This document shows positions 33,055 to 41,411 of a stretch of DNA of 43,141 bases, piece by piece; the stretch's first letter is position 1, and every line of letters starts with the position of its first letter. The stretch comes from DATBRC01 sp036560485 (lineage in GTDB: Bacteria > Pseudomonadota > Gammaproteobacteria > Burkholderiales > Burkholderiaceae_D), in assembly GCA_036560485.1 (NCBI GenBank), contig DATBRC010000040.1, forward strand, positions 1-43,141. The letters are read 5' to 3'. Below the pieces are notes generated by a model that saw only the letters and a program-made list of their open reading frames with translations, made no database searches and was not told the DNA's origin. A program made the translations under genes and the position numbers.

Positions 33055-34449
33055 GTGTTCAGGATTTCCAACCACCATGTATCTTCAATAGTATTTTCAT
33101 TGCTATTCGTTGAGTTCATCACTCTGGTGGCTTCCGTTTACCTCGGTGCCGTCATCCGTTTTCATGACACCAATCCCATAAATTCCGGTCAGCTTGACTA
33201 TTTTTTCCTGTCATCCTGTGCCTTTGCAGGTGTGATGCTGTTTAGCATGAGCACGCTGGGCATGTACCAAATCAGTTTTAAAGAAGGCATTCGCAACACG
33301 CTGTTGCGCCTGATGCCGTCGTTTGCTCTCGGCTTTGCGATCATCACGTTTGTTTTTTATCTGGTACCCAGTCTTTATTTCGGCCGTGGCATTCTCATGC
33401 TGGTCCTGTTCATTGCAGGCTGCGGAATTTTACTGGTACGCATTCTTTTCTTTAAATCTTCCGAATTCAAGCTTCTGGAATCGCGCATCATTTTCCTCGG
33501 TGTCGGCACGTTAGCCAAAGAGTGTAGCGATCTGGCCAGAAACAACCTTGCCTATCACAAATACAATATCGTCGGCTTCATTCAAACTTCCGACGAAGAT
33601 GCATGCATACCTGATAAAGACATATTGCCGCTGTACGACTCTCTGATGGCAACGGCAATCAAGCATGACGCAAGAGAAATCATCGTATCGGTCCAAAACA
33701 AGCGCGGCGGTGCCTTTCCTATTCAAGAACTATTGAAATGCAAATTGAATGGCATCAAGGTGACCGATGCTGCTTCTTTTTTTGAACGCGAAGCATGCCA
33801 AATCCGTCTTGATTCGCTGGTGCCGAGCTGGCTTGTTTTTGGCGGCGGATTCGACCAGAGCTTCTTCCGTGTATTCAGCAAACGCCTGTTTGATTTGTTC
33901 GTCAGTCTACTCATTTCTCTCATTTCACTACCGGTCATGCTTTTGACCGCCATTTGTATTTATGGTGAAGATCGTTCGCCTATCTTCTACCGCCAGGAAC
34001 GTGTCGGCAAAGACGGGCACTCATTCATGGTCTTGAAGTTCCGCAGCATGCGCAAGGATGCGGAAAAAGGCATGAATCCGCAGTGGGCGCAAAACAACGA
34101 TCCACGCACTACGCGCGTCGGCCGGATCATTCGCAAACTCAGAATCGACGAACTCCCGCAGATACTGAACGTACTCAAGGGAGAAATGAGCTTCGTTGGG
34201 CCGCGTCCTGAAAGACCGTTCTTTGTCGAACAACTCTGTGAAGAAGTCCCTTATTACAACGAAAGACACACGATCAAGCCAGGCATCACCGGTTTGGCGC
34301 AGGTACGTTATCAATATGGCGCATCGGTCGAAGATTCAATTCAAAAGCTCCAATATGATCTGTATTATGTGAAAAACAACAGCTTGTTTTTGGACATCCT
34401 GATCATGATTGAAACGCTGCAGGTCGTTCTATTCGGCAAAGGGGTATAG
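33055..34449 (+). CDS. Exopolysaccharide-initiating sugar transferase, PEP-CTERM/EpsB type
   Basis: The product has 464 residues starting at GTG (33055) after AGGGGCT. Membrane segments occupy the first about 130 residues, then a nucleotide-sugar-like region (about 145-240), a further membrane segment (LFVSLLISLISLPVML, about 285), and the conserved catalytic polyprenyl-phosphate sugar transferase domain: FYRQERVGKDGHSFMVLKFR, LRIDELPQILNVLKGEMSFV, GPRPERP and ITGLAQVRYQYGAS. Such enzymes load the first sugar phosphate on undecaprenyl phosphate to begin repeat-unit synthesis. The YQYGAS phrase is typical of the group tied to exosortase/PEP-CTERM systems. It probably has its own promoter. Confidence 0.93.
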   Translation: MFRISNHHVSSIVFSLLFVEFITLVASVYLGAVIRFHDTNPINSGQLDYFFLSSCAFAGVMLFSMSTLGMYQISFKEGIRNTLLRLMPSFALGFAIITFVFYLVPSLYFGRGILMLVLFIAGCGILLVRILFFKSSEFKLLESRIIFLGVGTLAKECSDLARNNLAYHKYNIVGFIQTSDEDACIPDKDILPLYDSLMATAIKHDAREIIVSVQNKRGGAFPIQELLKCKLNGIKVTDAASFFEREACQIRLDSLVPSWLVFGGGFDQSFFRVFSKRLFDLFVSLLISLISLPVMLLTAICIYGEDRSPIFYRQERVGKDGHSFMVLKFRSMRKDAEKGMNPQWAQNNDPRTTRVGRIIRKLRIDELPQILNVLKGEMSFVGPRPERPFFVEQLCEEVPYYNERHTIKPGITGLAQVRYQYGASVEDSIQKLQYDLYYVKNNSLFLDILIMIETLQVVLFGKGV

Positions 34450-34577
34450 CCCGCAATGTAGCGGCTGTCTGCTTGACTCGATTTGGCAGGGCTCCATTTC
34501 GAGACTGATCACGAATACACTTGCATTACACTGGCATACTTGCCCATGTTACCAATACCACCAATGGGAATATTCTG

Positions 34578-36656
34578 ATGTTCACAAACATCGCTGCACT
34601 AAGCTATTCCATAGCAGCTTTAGCGTTCCTGACTTTATCGATACTATTGCTGACCAGTTGGCGCGGCCGTCTGCATGGAACGGTGCTGACGATAGTGAGT
34701 TTGCTCACCTGCGTATGGGCAGCGACGGTTGCCTATCAGTCTTTGCTGGGTTACCCCATTTCGTTATCGACCAACATCCTCGAAGTGTTGCGCGATGCGG
34801 GGTGGTCCATTTTGCTGCTGACCCTGTTGGGACATTTCCATCAGCCTGCGCCCTTTTCACTCGGTAGACTTCCTCGCTTGGCTCTTATCGTCATCGCATC
34901 CTACTTTATGATTTTGGCCGCAACTGTTTTCAGCTATTGGTTGGATGAACTTCCTTTCGTGATTCGAATCCTGACAAGCGTCATGGGACGCGTCGCGCTC
35001 GCGGTTGTAGGCATGCTGTTAATCGAACAGCTCTATCGAAACACGCCGGCAAAGGAACGCTGGAGCATCAAGTTTGCCTGCTTTGGCATTGGCGGCTTGT
35101 TCGTCTATGACTTTTACTTGTACAGCGACACGCTGCTATTCCGCCAAATGAATGGCGAAATCTGGGCCGCACGTGGTGTCGTCAACGCTCTCACGGTTCC
35201 GCTCATCGCCATCTCGGCATCACGCAATCCGAAATGGTCGTTAGGCATCGCCGTGTCACGGCGAGTCTTGTTCCATTCCGCCGCACTATTTGGTTCGGCC
35301 ATCTATTTATTGGCAATGGCGGCGGCCGGTTATTACTTGCGTTTTTTTGGCGGCAGCTGGGGCACCTTGATGCAAGTGGCCTTCCTGTTTGGCGCCGTGA
35401 TATTGCTGGCGGGTGTATTGCTTTCAGGCGCTTTTCGCTCCAAGTTGAAGGTCTTCATCAGCAAACACTTTTATAACTACAATTACGATTATCGAGAAGA
35501 GTGGCTGCGCTTCACGCGCACGCTTTCCGTCACAGGCCATGACCTTGGCGAGCGTGTGATACAGGCGGTTGCCGATTTGGTGGAAAGCCCGGGCGGCGCG
35601 CTGTTCATCCGCAAAGAGCAGCACAATTATGAGCTCGCCGCGCACTGGAACATGACGCTGACAGGCATATCGGAACCAGCCGCCTCACCATTTTGCCAAT
35701 ATCTCGAAAGCAAGCAATGGGTGATTGACTTGCAAGAGTGCGAAGCGGCGCCGCAAAAATACGATGACGTCAGCATCCCTGCCTGGCTGCGCAATACCGG
35801 GAAAGCATGGTTGGTTATCCCATTGATTTTGCATGGCAAGCTGTTCGGGTTCGTGGTGCTGGCCCATTCCAGAAGCAGGATCCAGTTGAACTGGGAAATC
35901 ATCGACTTGCTGAAAATTGCAGGCAGCCAGGCTGCCAGTTACCTGAGCCAGCGCGAATCGACCAATGCGTTGATGGTTGCGCGTCAGTTTGAATCGTTCA
36001 CCAGGATGTCCACTTTCATGGTGCATGACCTGAAGAACCTGATTTCCCAATTGTCGCTGCTGCTTTCCAACGCAGAAAAACACAAGGACAATCCGGAATT
36101 CCAGAAGGACATGTTTGAAACGCTGGACTTCTCGGTGCAGAAAATGAAGCTGCTGTTGCAAAAACTTGGCCGCACCGCTTCTGCCGAAACCCCCGCAGCT
36201 TTAGACATTGACAAATTATTGCGACAGGCAGTAGCGTTGAAGTCGGCGGTAGAACCCAAACCGGTTCTTGAAATAATCAATGCCGGCATGAAGATCGTGG
36301 CCAACGATGAAAGGCTTGAGCGCGTGATCGGCCATCTGATTCAGAATGCGGTTGAAGCCACGCCAAGGGATGGCAAAGTCACCGTGCGTCTGTATCAGCA
36401 AGAGAAAAATGCCGTGATTGAGGTGAAAGATACGGGACAAGGCATGACTGAAGAATTTATTCGGGAACGCTTGTATAAACCATTTGAATCCACAAAGTCT
36501 GCCGGCATGGGGATAGGCGTATTTGAAAGCCGCGAATACATTACCGAACTTGGCGGCCAACTTGAAGTAACCAGCGAGCCGACAAAAGGAACAACCTTTT
36601 GCATCAGTTTGCCGCTTCATGGCAATGTCGTTCATACTATCGAAACAGTCGAGTAA
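34578..36656 (+). CDS. prsK: PEP-CTERM system histidine kinase PrsK
   Basis: The product has 692 residues from the ATG at 34578 (the frame is open to 34521). An N-terminal membrane region of about 8 helices spans residues 1-290. A GAF-like domain (about 315-470) follows, then a kinase core: H-box FMVHDLKNLISQLSLLL (phosphoacceptor His), N-box VIGHLIQNAVEATPRDGK, G-boxes VKDTGQGM and GMGIGVFE. Known role of the family: sensor paired with PrsR that controls exosortase, EPS and PEP-CTERM genes. The prsR gene starts 17 bases on. Confidence 0.92.
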   Translation: MFTNIAALSYSIAALAFLTLSILLLTSWRGRLHGTVLTIVSLLTCVWAATVAYQSLLGYPISLSTNILEVLRDAGWSILLLTLLGHFHQPAPFSLGRLPRLALIVIASYFMILAATVFSYWLDELPFVIRILTSVMGRVALAVVGMLLIEQLYRNTPAKERWSIKFACFGIGGLFVYDFYLYSDTLLFRQMNGEIWAARGVVNALTVPLIAISASRNPKWSLGIAVSRRVLFHSAALFGSAIYLLAMAAAGYYLRFFGGSWGTLMQVAFLFGAVILLAGVLLSGAFRSKLKVFISKHFYNYNYDYREEWLRFTRTLSVTGHDLGERVIQAVADLVESPGGALFIRKEQHNYELAAHWNMTLTGISEPAASPFCQYLESKQWVIDLQECEAAPQKYDDVSIPAWLRNTGKAWLVIPLILHGKLFGFVVLAHSRSRIQLNWEIIDLLKIAGSQAASYLSQRESTNALMVARQFESFTRMSTFMVHDLKNLISQLSLLLSNAEKHKDNPEFQKDMFETLDFSVQKMKLLLQKLGRTASAETPAALDIDKLLRQAVALKSAVEPKPVLEIINAGMKIVANDERLERVIGHLIQNAVEATPRDGKVTVRLYQQEKNAVIEVKDTGQGMTEEFIRERLYKPFESTKSAGMGIGVFESREYITELGGQLEVTSEPTKGTTFCISLPLHGNVVHTIETVE

Positions 36657-36673
36657 GACAAAAGAGGAACACC

Positions 36674-38038
36674 GTGACTCAGGACAAAAAAAAGCTGTTG
36701 ATTATCGAAGATGATCCCGGCCTGCAAAAACAGCTGCGCTGGAGCTTTGACGCTTACGAGGTATTGGTCGCAGGCGACCGCGAGAGTGCATTGGCGATGG
36801 TTCGCCGACATGAGCCTGCCGTCGTCACGATGGATCTTGGACTGCCGCCGGATCCGGATGGCGCAAGCGAAGGATTGGCCACCTTGCAACAAGTGCTGGC
36901 TCTTGCCCCCGATACAAAACTGATTGTCTTGTCCGGCAATCAGGACCGCGCGAATGCAGTCAAGGCAATCGGCATGGGCGCATACGATTTCCATCAAAAG
37001 CCGGCTGACCCCGAAATGCTCGGCCTGGTGATTCAGCGTGCTTTTTATCTGCATACGTTGCAACAAGAAAATCGCAAAATGCTGCAGTTCCAAGTTGACT
37101 CGCCATTATCCGGCATCATCAGCCGCGACCCTGGCATGTTGAAGATTTGCCGCAGCATAGAAAAAGTAGCGCCCTCCTCTGCTTCGATCATGCTGTTAGG
37201 CGACAGCGGCACCGGCAAGGAAGTACTGGCAAAAGCGTTGCATCAATTGAGTCCGCGGCAAGACAAACGCTTTGTTGCGATCAATTGCGCAGCGATACCG
37301 GAAAATCTGCTTGAGAGCGAATTGTTCGGCTACGAGAAAGGCGCGTTCACCGGCGCAGCGAAACAAACGCTCGGCAAAATCGAAACGGCGAACGGCGGCA
37401 CCTTCTTTCTTGATGAAGTCGGTGACTTGCCGATGGCATTGCAAGCGAAGTTGCTGCGCTTCCTGCAAGAGCGGGTGATTGAAAGAATCGGTGGACGCAG
37501 CGAAATCCCGGTTGATGTGCGCATTATCTGCGCGACGCATCAAAACCTGAAGGAGCTGGCAAATTCCGGACGTTTCCGTGAGGATCTTTATTATCGCTTG
37601 AGTGAGATCGTGATCACGATCCCGCCTTTGCGCGATCGTGTGAGCGATGCAGCCTTGTTGGCGCACCACTTTAAAAATAAATTCAGTGAGAAGGAAGGCC
37701 GTTCCGGGTTGAATTTCAGTCCGGATGCATTGGCGATGATTGAAGGATATCCATGGCCGGGTAACGTGCGTGAAATGGAAAATTGCATCAAGCGCGCAGT
37801 CATCATGGCGGATGGTTCTCTCATCACTGCTGAAGATCTTGGCTTATCAGCTGCACAAATCGCGGAAGAGCCGATCAATTTGCGTCAGATCCGCGAGGAA
37901 GCGGAATACAAAGCAGTGGTGAAAGCGTTGGCACGCGTCGATGGCAATATTGTCAAAGCATCAGAGTTGCTAGGCGTCAGCCGCCCTACTCTTTATGATC
38001 TGATGAGTCGCCTTGGCATCAACAATACAAACGGATAG
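36674..38038 (+). CDS. prsR: PEP-CTERM system response regulator PrsR (sigma-54 activator)
   Basis: The product has 454 residues from the GTG at 36674, which follows AGAGGA. A receiver domain (about 8-125; LLIIEDDPGL with acidic residues, phosphoacceptor Asp in VTMDLGLPPD, Lys in FHQKPAD) leads into an AAA+ sigma-54 activator (about 160-385): Walker A GDSGTGKEVLA, the GAFTGA loop intact (EKGAFTGAAKQ), Walker B FLDEVGDLP, arginine-finger region FREDLYYRL. A C-terminal Fis-type helix-turn-helix ends VKASELLGVSRPTLYDLMSR. It should drive sigma-54 promoters of EPS/exosortase and PEP-CTERM genes. An ATG 25 codons upstream is in frame but overlaps prsK. Confidence 0.93.
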   Translation: MTQDKKKLLIIEDDPGLQKQLRWSFDAYEVLVAGDRESALAMVRRHEPAVVTMDLGLPPDPDGASEGLATLQQVLALAPDTKLIVLSGNQDRANAVKAIGMGAYDFHQKPADPEMLGLVIQRAFYLHTLQQENRKMLQFQVDSPLSGIISRDPGMLKICRSIEKVAPSSASIMLLGDSGTGKEVLAKALHQLSPRQDKRFVAINCAAIPENLLESELFGYEKGAFTGAAKQTLGKIETANGGTFFLDEVGDLPMALQAKLLRFLQERVIERIGGRSEIPVDVRIICATHQNLKELANSGRFREDLYYRLSEIVITIPPLRDRVSDAALLAHHFKNKFSEKEGRSGLNFSPDALAMIEGYPWPGNVREMENCIKRAVIMADGSLITAEDLGLSAAQIAEEPINLRQIREEAEYKAVVKALARVDGNIVKASELLGVSRPTLYDLMSRLGINNTNG

Positions 38039-38152
38039 AGCACGCGCATCCACCGGCCACATGAAATGCTGTGCTGGTAACGTGTGCCCGTATGTGACTA
38101 TCTGCGTACTGCATCACTCTTAGCGATCGTACCCGTCAGAACATTCGTCTCC

Positions 38153-39751
38153 ATGCCAACACTTGTCCACGAATTGATTTTTACTTCTGCTCAGCGCACA
38201 CCAACCGCTGAGGCGCTTTGCTATCAGGCACAACACCTGGATTACGCGATGCTGGCGAAACAAGTGAAGGCGATTGCGTCAGGATTGCTCAATCTGAATC
38301 TGCAACCAAGTGAGCGCGTCGCGGTTTATCTTGAAAAACGCGTGGAAACTGTCGCCGCATTATTTGGCGCATCTGCAGCCGGTGCCGTTTTCGTGCCGAT
38401 CAATCCGCTGCTGAAACCGGAACAGGTCGCTTACATCATGAGCGACTGCAATGTAAAAATCCTGGTCACTTCAACTGATCGTTTGGCATTCCTCGCAGAT
38501 GTTTTATCGCACTGTCCCGACCTGCACACGATCATTGTTATCGATGCCGATTCTGAATCATCGATTATCGGCAATTTAAAAATCGTACCGTGGCACGATG
38601 CAACCAATTCAGCTACAACAATCTCGCCACACAAATGCATCGATACTGACATAGCTGCGATCCTCTATACGTCAGGCAGTACGGGCAAACCCAAGGGCGT
38701 GGTTTTATCTCATCGAAATCTGATCGTTGGCGCCGAAAGTGTCAGTACTTATTTGGAGAATACTGCAGACGACAGGCTTCTGGCGGTACTGCCACTCAGC
38801 TTCGACTACGGATTAAGCCAGCTCACAACTGCCTTCCACGTCGGCGCCGCAGCCGTCTTGATGAACCATCTTTTCCCGCGCGACATTGTCAATGCAGTGA
38901 GCGAGCAGCGCATCACCGGCCTTGCGGCAGTACCGCCATTGTGGATTCAGCTCGCACAATTACCTTGGCCTGAAAATGCATCTTTGCGCTATCTGACCAA
39001 TTCCGGCGGAGCAATGCCTCGCCCGACTCTTGATGCATTGCGCCGCGTGCTTCCTTCAGCCAAAGTGTTTTTGATGTACGGCTTGACCGAAGCATTTCGT
39101 TCCACGTATCTGCCACCATCGCAATTGGACAAGCGGCCGGATTCAATCGGCCGCGCAATCCCCCATGCTGAAATATTGGTGATGCGTCCCGATGGTACGC
39201 CATGCGCCGTTAATGAACCCGGCGAACTGGTTCATCGCGGCGCGCTGGTTTCTCTCGGTTATTGGAATGACCCGGACAGAACGGCTGAACGCTTCAAGCC
39301 TGTGCATGAACAAAATGCTGCGACTCCCACCGCAGAGCTTGCTGTTTGGTCTGGCGATACCGTTCGCAAGGATGAAGAAGGGTTCCTCTACTTCATCGGC
39401 CGCAACGATGACATGATTAAAGTATCGGGTTATCGTGTAAGTCCTACTGAAGTGGAAGAAGTGTTGCATGCCACCGGCATGGTGTCTGAGGTTGCTGCAT
39501 TCGGCGTGACGCATCCAACGTTGGGGCAAACGATTGCCGTTGTCGCATGTCCGACCGCAGGATACGCCGATATCGACAAGCTGCCGCACGCATTACTCAA
39601 GCAATGCCAGCAACAACTTCCTGCTTATATGGTTCCTGCCCATATTAAAATGCAGCACGAAAATCTGCCGCGTAACCCTAACGGGAAAATTGACCGCAAA
39701 GCCTTGCAGCTTGCGTTGGCCAGCCAATTTGATGCCACATCAAAAATATGA
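38153..39751 (+). CDS. AMP-forming acyl-CoA ligase, exosortase A system-associated
   Basis: The product has 532 residues from the ATG at 38153 (the frame is open to 38084). It is a member of the ANL superfamily: A3 motif LYTSGSTGKPKGVVLSH, A5 YGLTEAFR, A7/A8 hinge GRNDDMIKVSGYRVSPTEVEE, A10 NPNGKIDRKAL with the catalytic Lys. Such enzymes adenylate a carboxylic acid and pass it to CoA or a carrier protein. The gene's stop overlaps the decarboxylase start by 4 bases (ATGA). In exosortase loci the pair is of unknown product; presumably it adds an acyl or aminoacyl-like group to the polysaccharide. No carrier protein is visible nearby. Confidence 0.9.
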   Translation: MPTLVHELIFTSAQRTPTAEALCYQAQHLDYAMLAKQVKAIASGLLNLNLQPSERVAVYLEKRVETVAALFGASAAGAVFVPINPLLKPEQVAYIMSDCNVKILVTSTDRLAFLADVLSHCPDLHTIIVIDADSESSIIGNLKIVPWHDATNSATTISPHKCIDTDIAAILYTSGSTGKPKGVVLSHRNLIVGAESVSTYLENTADDRLLAVLPLSFDYGLSQLTTAFHVGAAAVLMNHLFPRDIVNAVSEQRITGLAAVPPLWIQLAQLPWPENASLRYLTNSGGAMPRPTLDALRRVLPSAKVFLMYGLTEAFRSTYLPPSQLDKRPDSIGRAIPHAEILVMRPDGTPCAVNEPGELVHRGALVSLGYWNDPDRTAERFKPVHEQNAATPTAELAVWSGDTVRKDEEGFLYFIGRNDDMIKVSGYRVSPTEVEEVLHATGMVSEVAAFGVTHPTLGQTIAVVACPTAGYADIDKLPHALLKQCQQQLPAYMVPAHIKMQHENLPRNPNGKIDRKALQLALASQFDATSKI

Positions 39752-40983
39752 GCACGACAAAACCTACCCATGCCCCGCAGACGCAATTCTCCATTATCGA
39801 CGGATGCCTGCATATCGGCGGCATGTCCCTGACCGCACTGGCACAACATGTCGGGAAAACGCCCTTTTATGCATATGATCACAACTTGTTGACCGCACGC
39901 GTGCAACATGTGCGTCACCATCTTCCTGAAGAGATCGGCTTGCATTACTCGATCAAAGCCAATCCGATGGCAGCATTGGTCCAGCACATGGCAGGTTTGG
40001 TGGATGGCTTCGATGTCGCTTCAGGCGGTGAATTACAAACAGCACTCGACACCAGAATGGATGTCGCACACATCAGCTTTACGGGACCGGGAAAATCAAC
40101 GGCCGATCTGGAGCATGCCATTGCTGCCGGCGTACTGGTCAACCTGGAATCCGAAAGCGAGCTCAACAGAATCGCGCGCATCGCAGATGCGACAGGGATT
40201 GCGCCGCGCATTGCAGTACGTGTGAATCCTGACTTCGAATTGAAATCATCAGGGATGAAAATGGGTGGAGGCCCCAAACCGTTCGGTGTCGATGCGGAGC
40301 AAGTGCCGCAGTTACTCAAACAGATAGGTAATTTGAATCTGGATTTTCAAGGCTTTCACATTTTCAGCGGCTCGCAGAGTCTCAAACCAGACGCGATCAT
40401 AGAGGCGGAATCCAGCACATTTGAATTGGCGATGCGGCTTGCCGAACATGCGCCACAGCCTATGCGTTTGCTGAACATTGGTGGCGGCTTCGGCATCCCT
40501 TACTTTCCCGGCGAGCGCGCGCTCGACTTAGGACCCATCGGAGACAATCTCGCTCAATGGCATGCACGCATTAGAGCAGCGCTACCTGATGTAAAAGTTG
40601 TGCTTGAATTGGGGCGTTATCTCGTCGGCGAAGCGGGCATCTATGTCGCGCGTGTAGTCGATCGCAAAATCTCGCGCGGCAAAATATTTCTAGTCGTCGA
40701 TGGTGGATTGAATCACCATTTGGCGGCCTCCGGAAATTTTGGACAAGTGATCCGCAAAAATTATCCAGTAGCTGTCGGCAATAAAATGTCTGACTCTGCT
40801 CTTGAGAATGTTTCTGTGGTGGGACCACTGTGTACACCGCTTGATCTGCTGGCTGATTCAATGGACATGGCGCGTGCTGAAATTGGCGATCTGATCGTCA
40901 TCTTTCAATCTGGTGCTTATGGATTGGCGGCAAGCCCTACTGCTTTTTTAGGCCATCCTGCGCCTGCAGAAGTGCTGGTTTGA
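39748..40983 (+). CDS. PLP-dependent decarboxylase, exosortase A system-associated
   Basis: The product has 411 residues, fold type III (alanine racemase-like barrel) decarboxylase similar to diaminopimelate/ornithine decarboxylases. PLP lysine in LHYSIKANPMAALV, GFDVASGGELQTAL, glycine-rich phosphate cup NIGGGFGIPYFPGE, Arg-bearing LELGRYLVGEAG, catalytic Cys in VVGPLCTPLDLLAD and C-terminal QSGAYGLAASPTAFLGHP. It likely decarboxylates an amino acid, giving an amine or modified amino acid for attachment by the ligase. Translation is coupled to the ligase. Confidence 0.9.
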   Translation: MSTTKPTHAPQTQFSIIDGCLHIGGMSLTALAQHVGKTPFYAYDHNLLTARVQHVRHHLPEEIGLHYSIKANPMAALVQHMAGLVDGFDVASGGELQTALDTRMDVAHISFTGPGKSTADLEHAIAAGVLVNLESESELNRIARIADATGIAPRIAVRVNPDFELKSSGMKMGGGPKPFGVDAEQVPQLLKQIGNLNLDFQGFHIFSGSQSLKPDAIIEAESSTFELAMRLAEHAPQPMRLLNIGGGFGIPYFPGERALDLGPIGDNLAQWHARIRAALPDVKVVLELGRYLVGEAGIYVARVVDRKISRGKIFLVVDGGLNHHLAASGNFGQVIRKNYPVAVGNKMSDSALENVSVVGPLCTPLDLLADSMDMARAEIGDLIVIFQSGAYGLAASPTAFLGHPAPAEVLV

Positions 40984-41411
40984 TACAGCATAAAAATGGT
41001 GCTACTCACGAAATTCTTTATGTGTTTATAGCAACTTTTCATCATCCGTTGCGCGCTTGCAGCAGATTTGTTAATTCGTAGTCACAATCATTCATGACAC
41101 CGATAGTTGTTCCATAATCGGAAACTATCGTTAGGTACGCATTAAGTCCTCCACTAGTTGCCAGATCAAGAAATTTTGATGCCCTTGTGTATGGTATGAG
41201 GGAACTTCAATGAAGTTACTGAGCCTTAAAAATTTCCTGCTAGCTTTTTTTGATTGGAAAAATGCCCACATTAAATTAATGATAACCGAGAGAAATAAAT
41301 ATTTCCATACAGAAATCAAATAGTTTACAATATTTAACAATTGCCGTCGCAGATAAGCAATTCTTTGCGTTCGAATGACAGAAGAATTCCAGGAAATGTA
41401 TCGAGGTCATC
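40984..41411. other. Intergenic region before the last lipoprotein gene
   Basis: These 428 AT-rich bases hold an 8-bp perfect inverted repeat CGATAGTT (41101-41108)/AACTATCG (41123-41130). A 69-codon minus frame (41131-41340) has low-complexity hydrophobic sequence and no ribosome binding site, so I do not call it. No clear terminator or sigma-54 site was found by eye. Confidence 0.5.

Noticed and set aside
41131..41340. 69-codon minus-strand frame in the gap before the last lipoprotein
   Set aside because: AT-rich low-complexity hydrophobic sequence without ribosome binding site.
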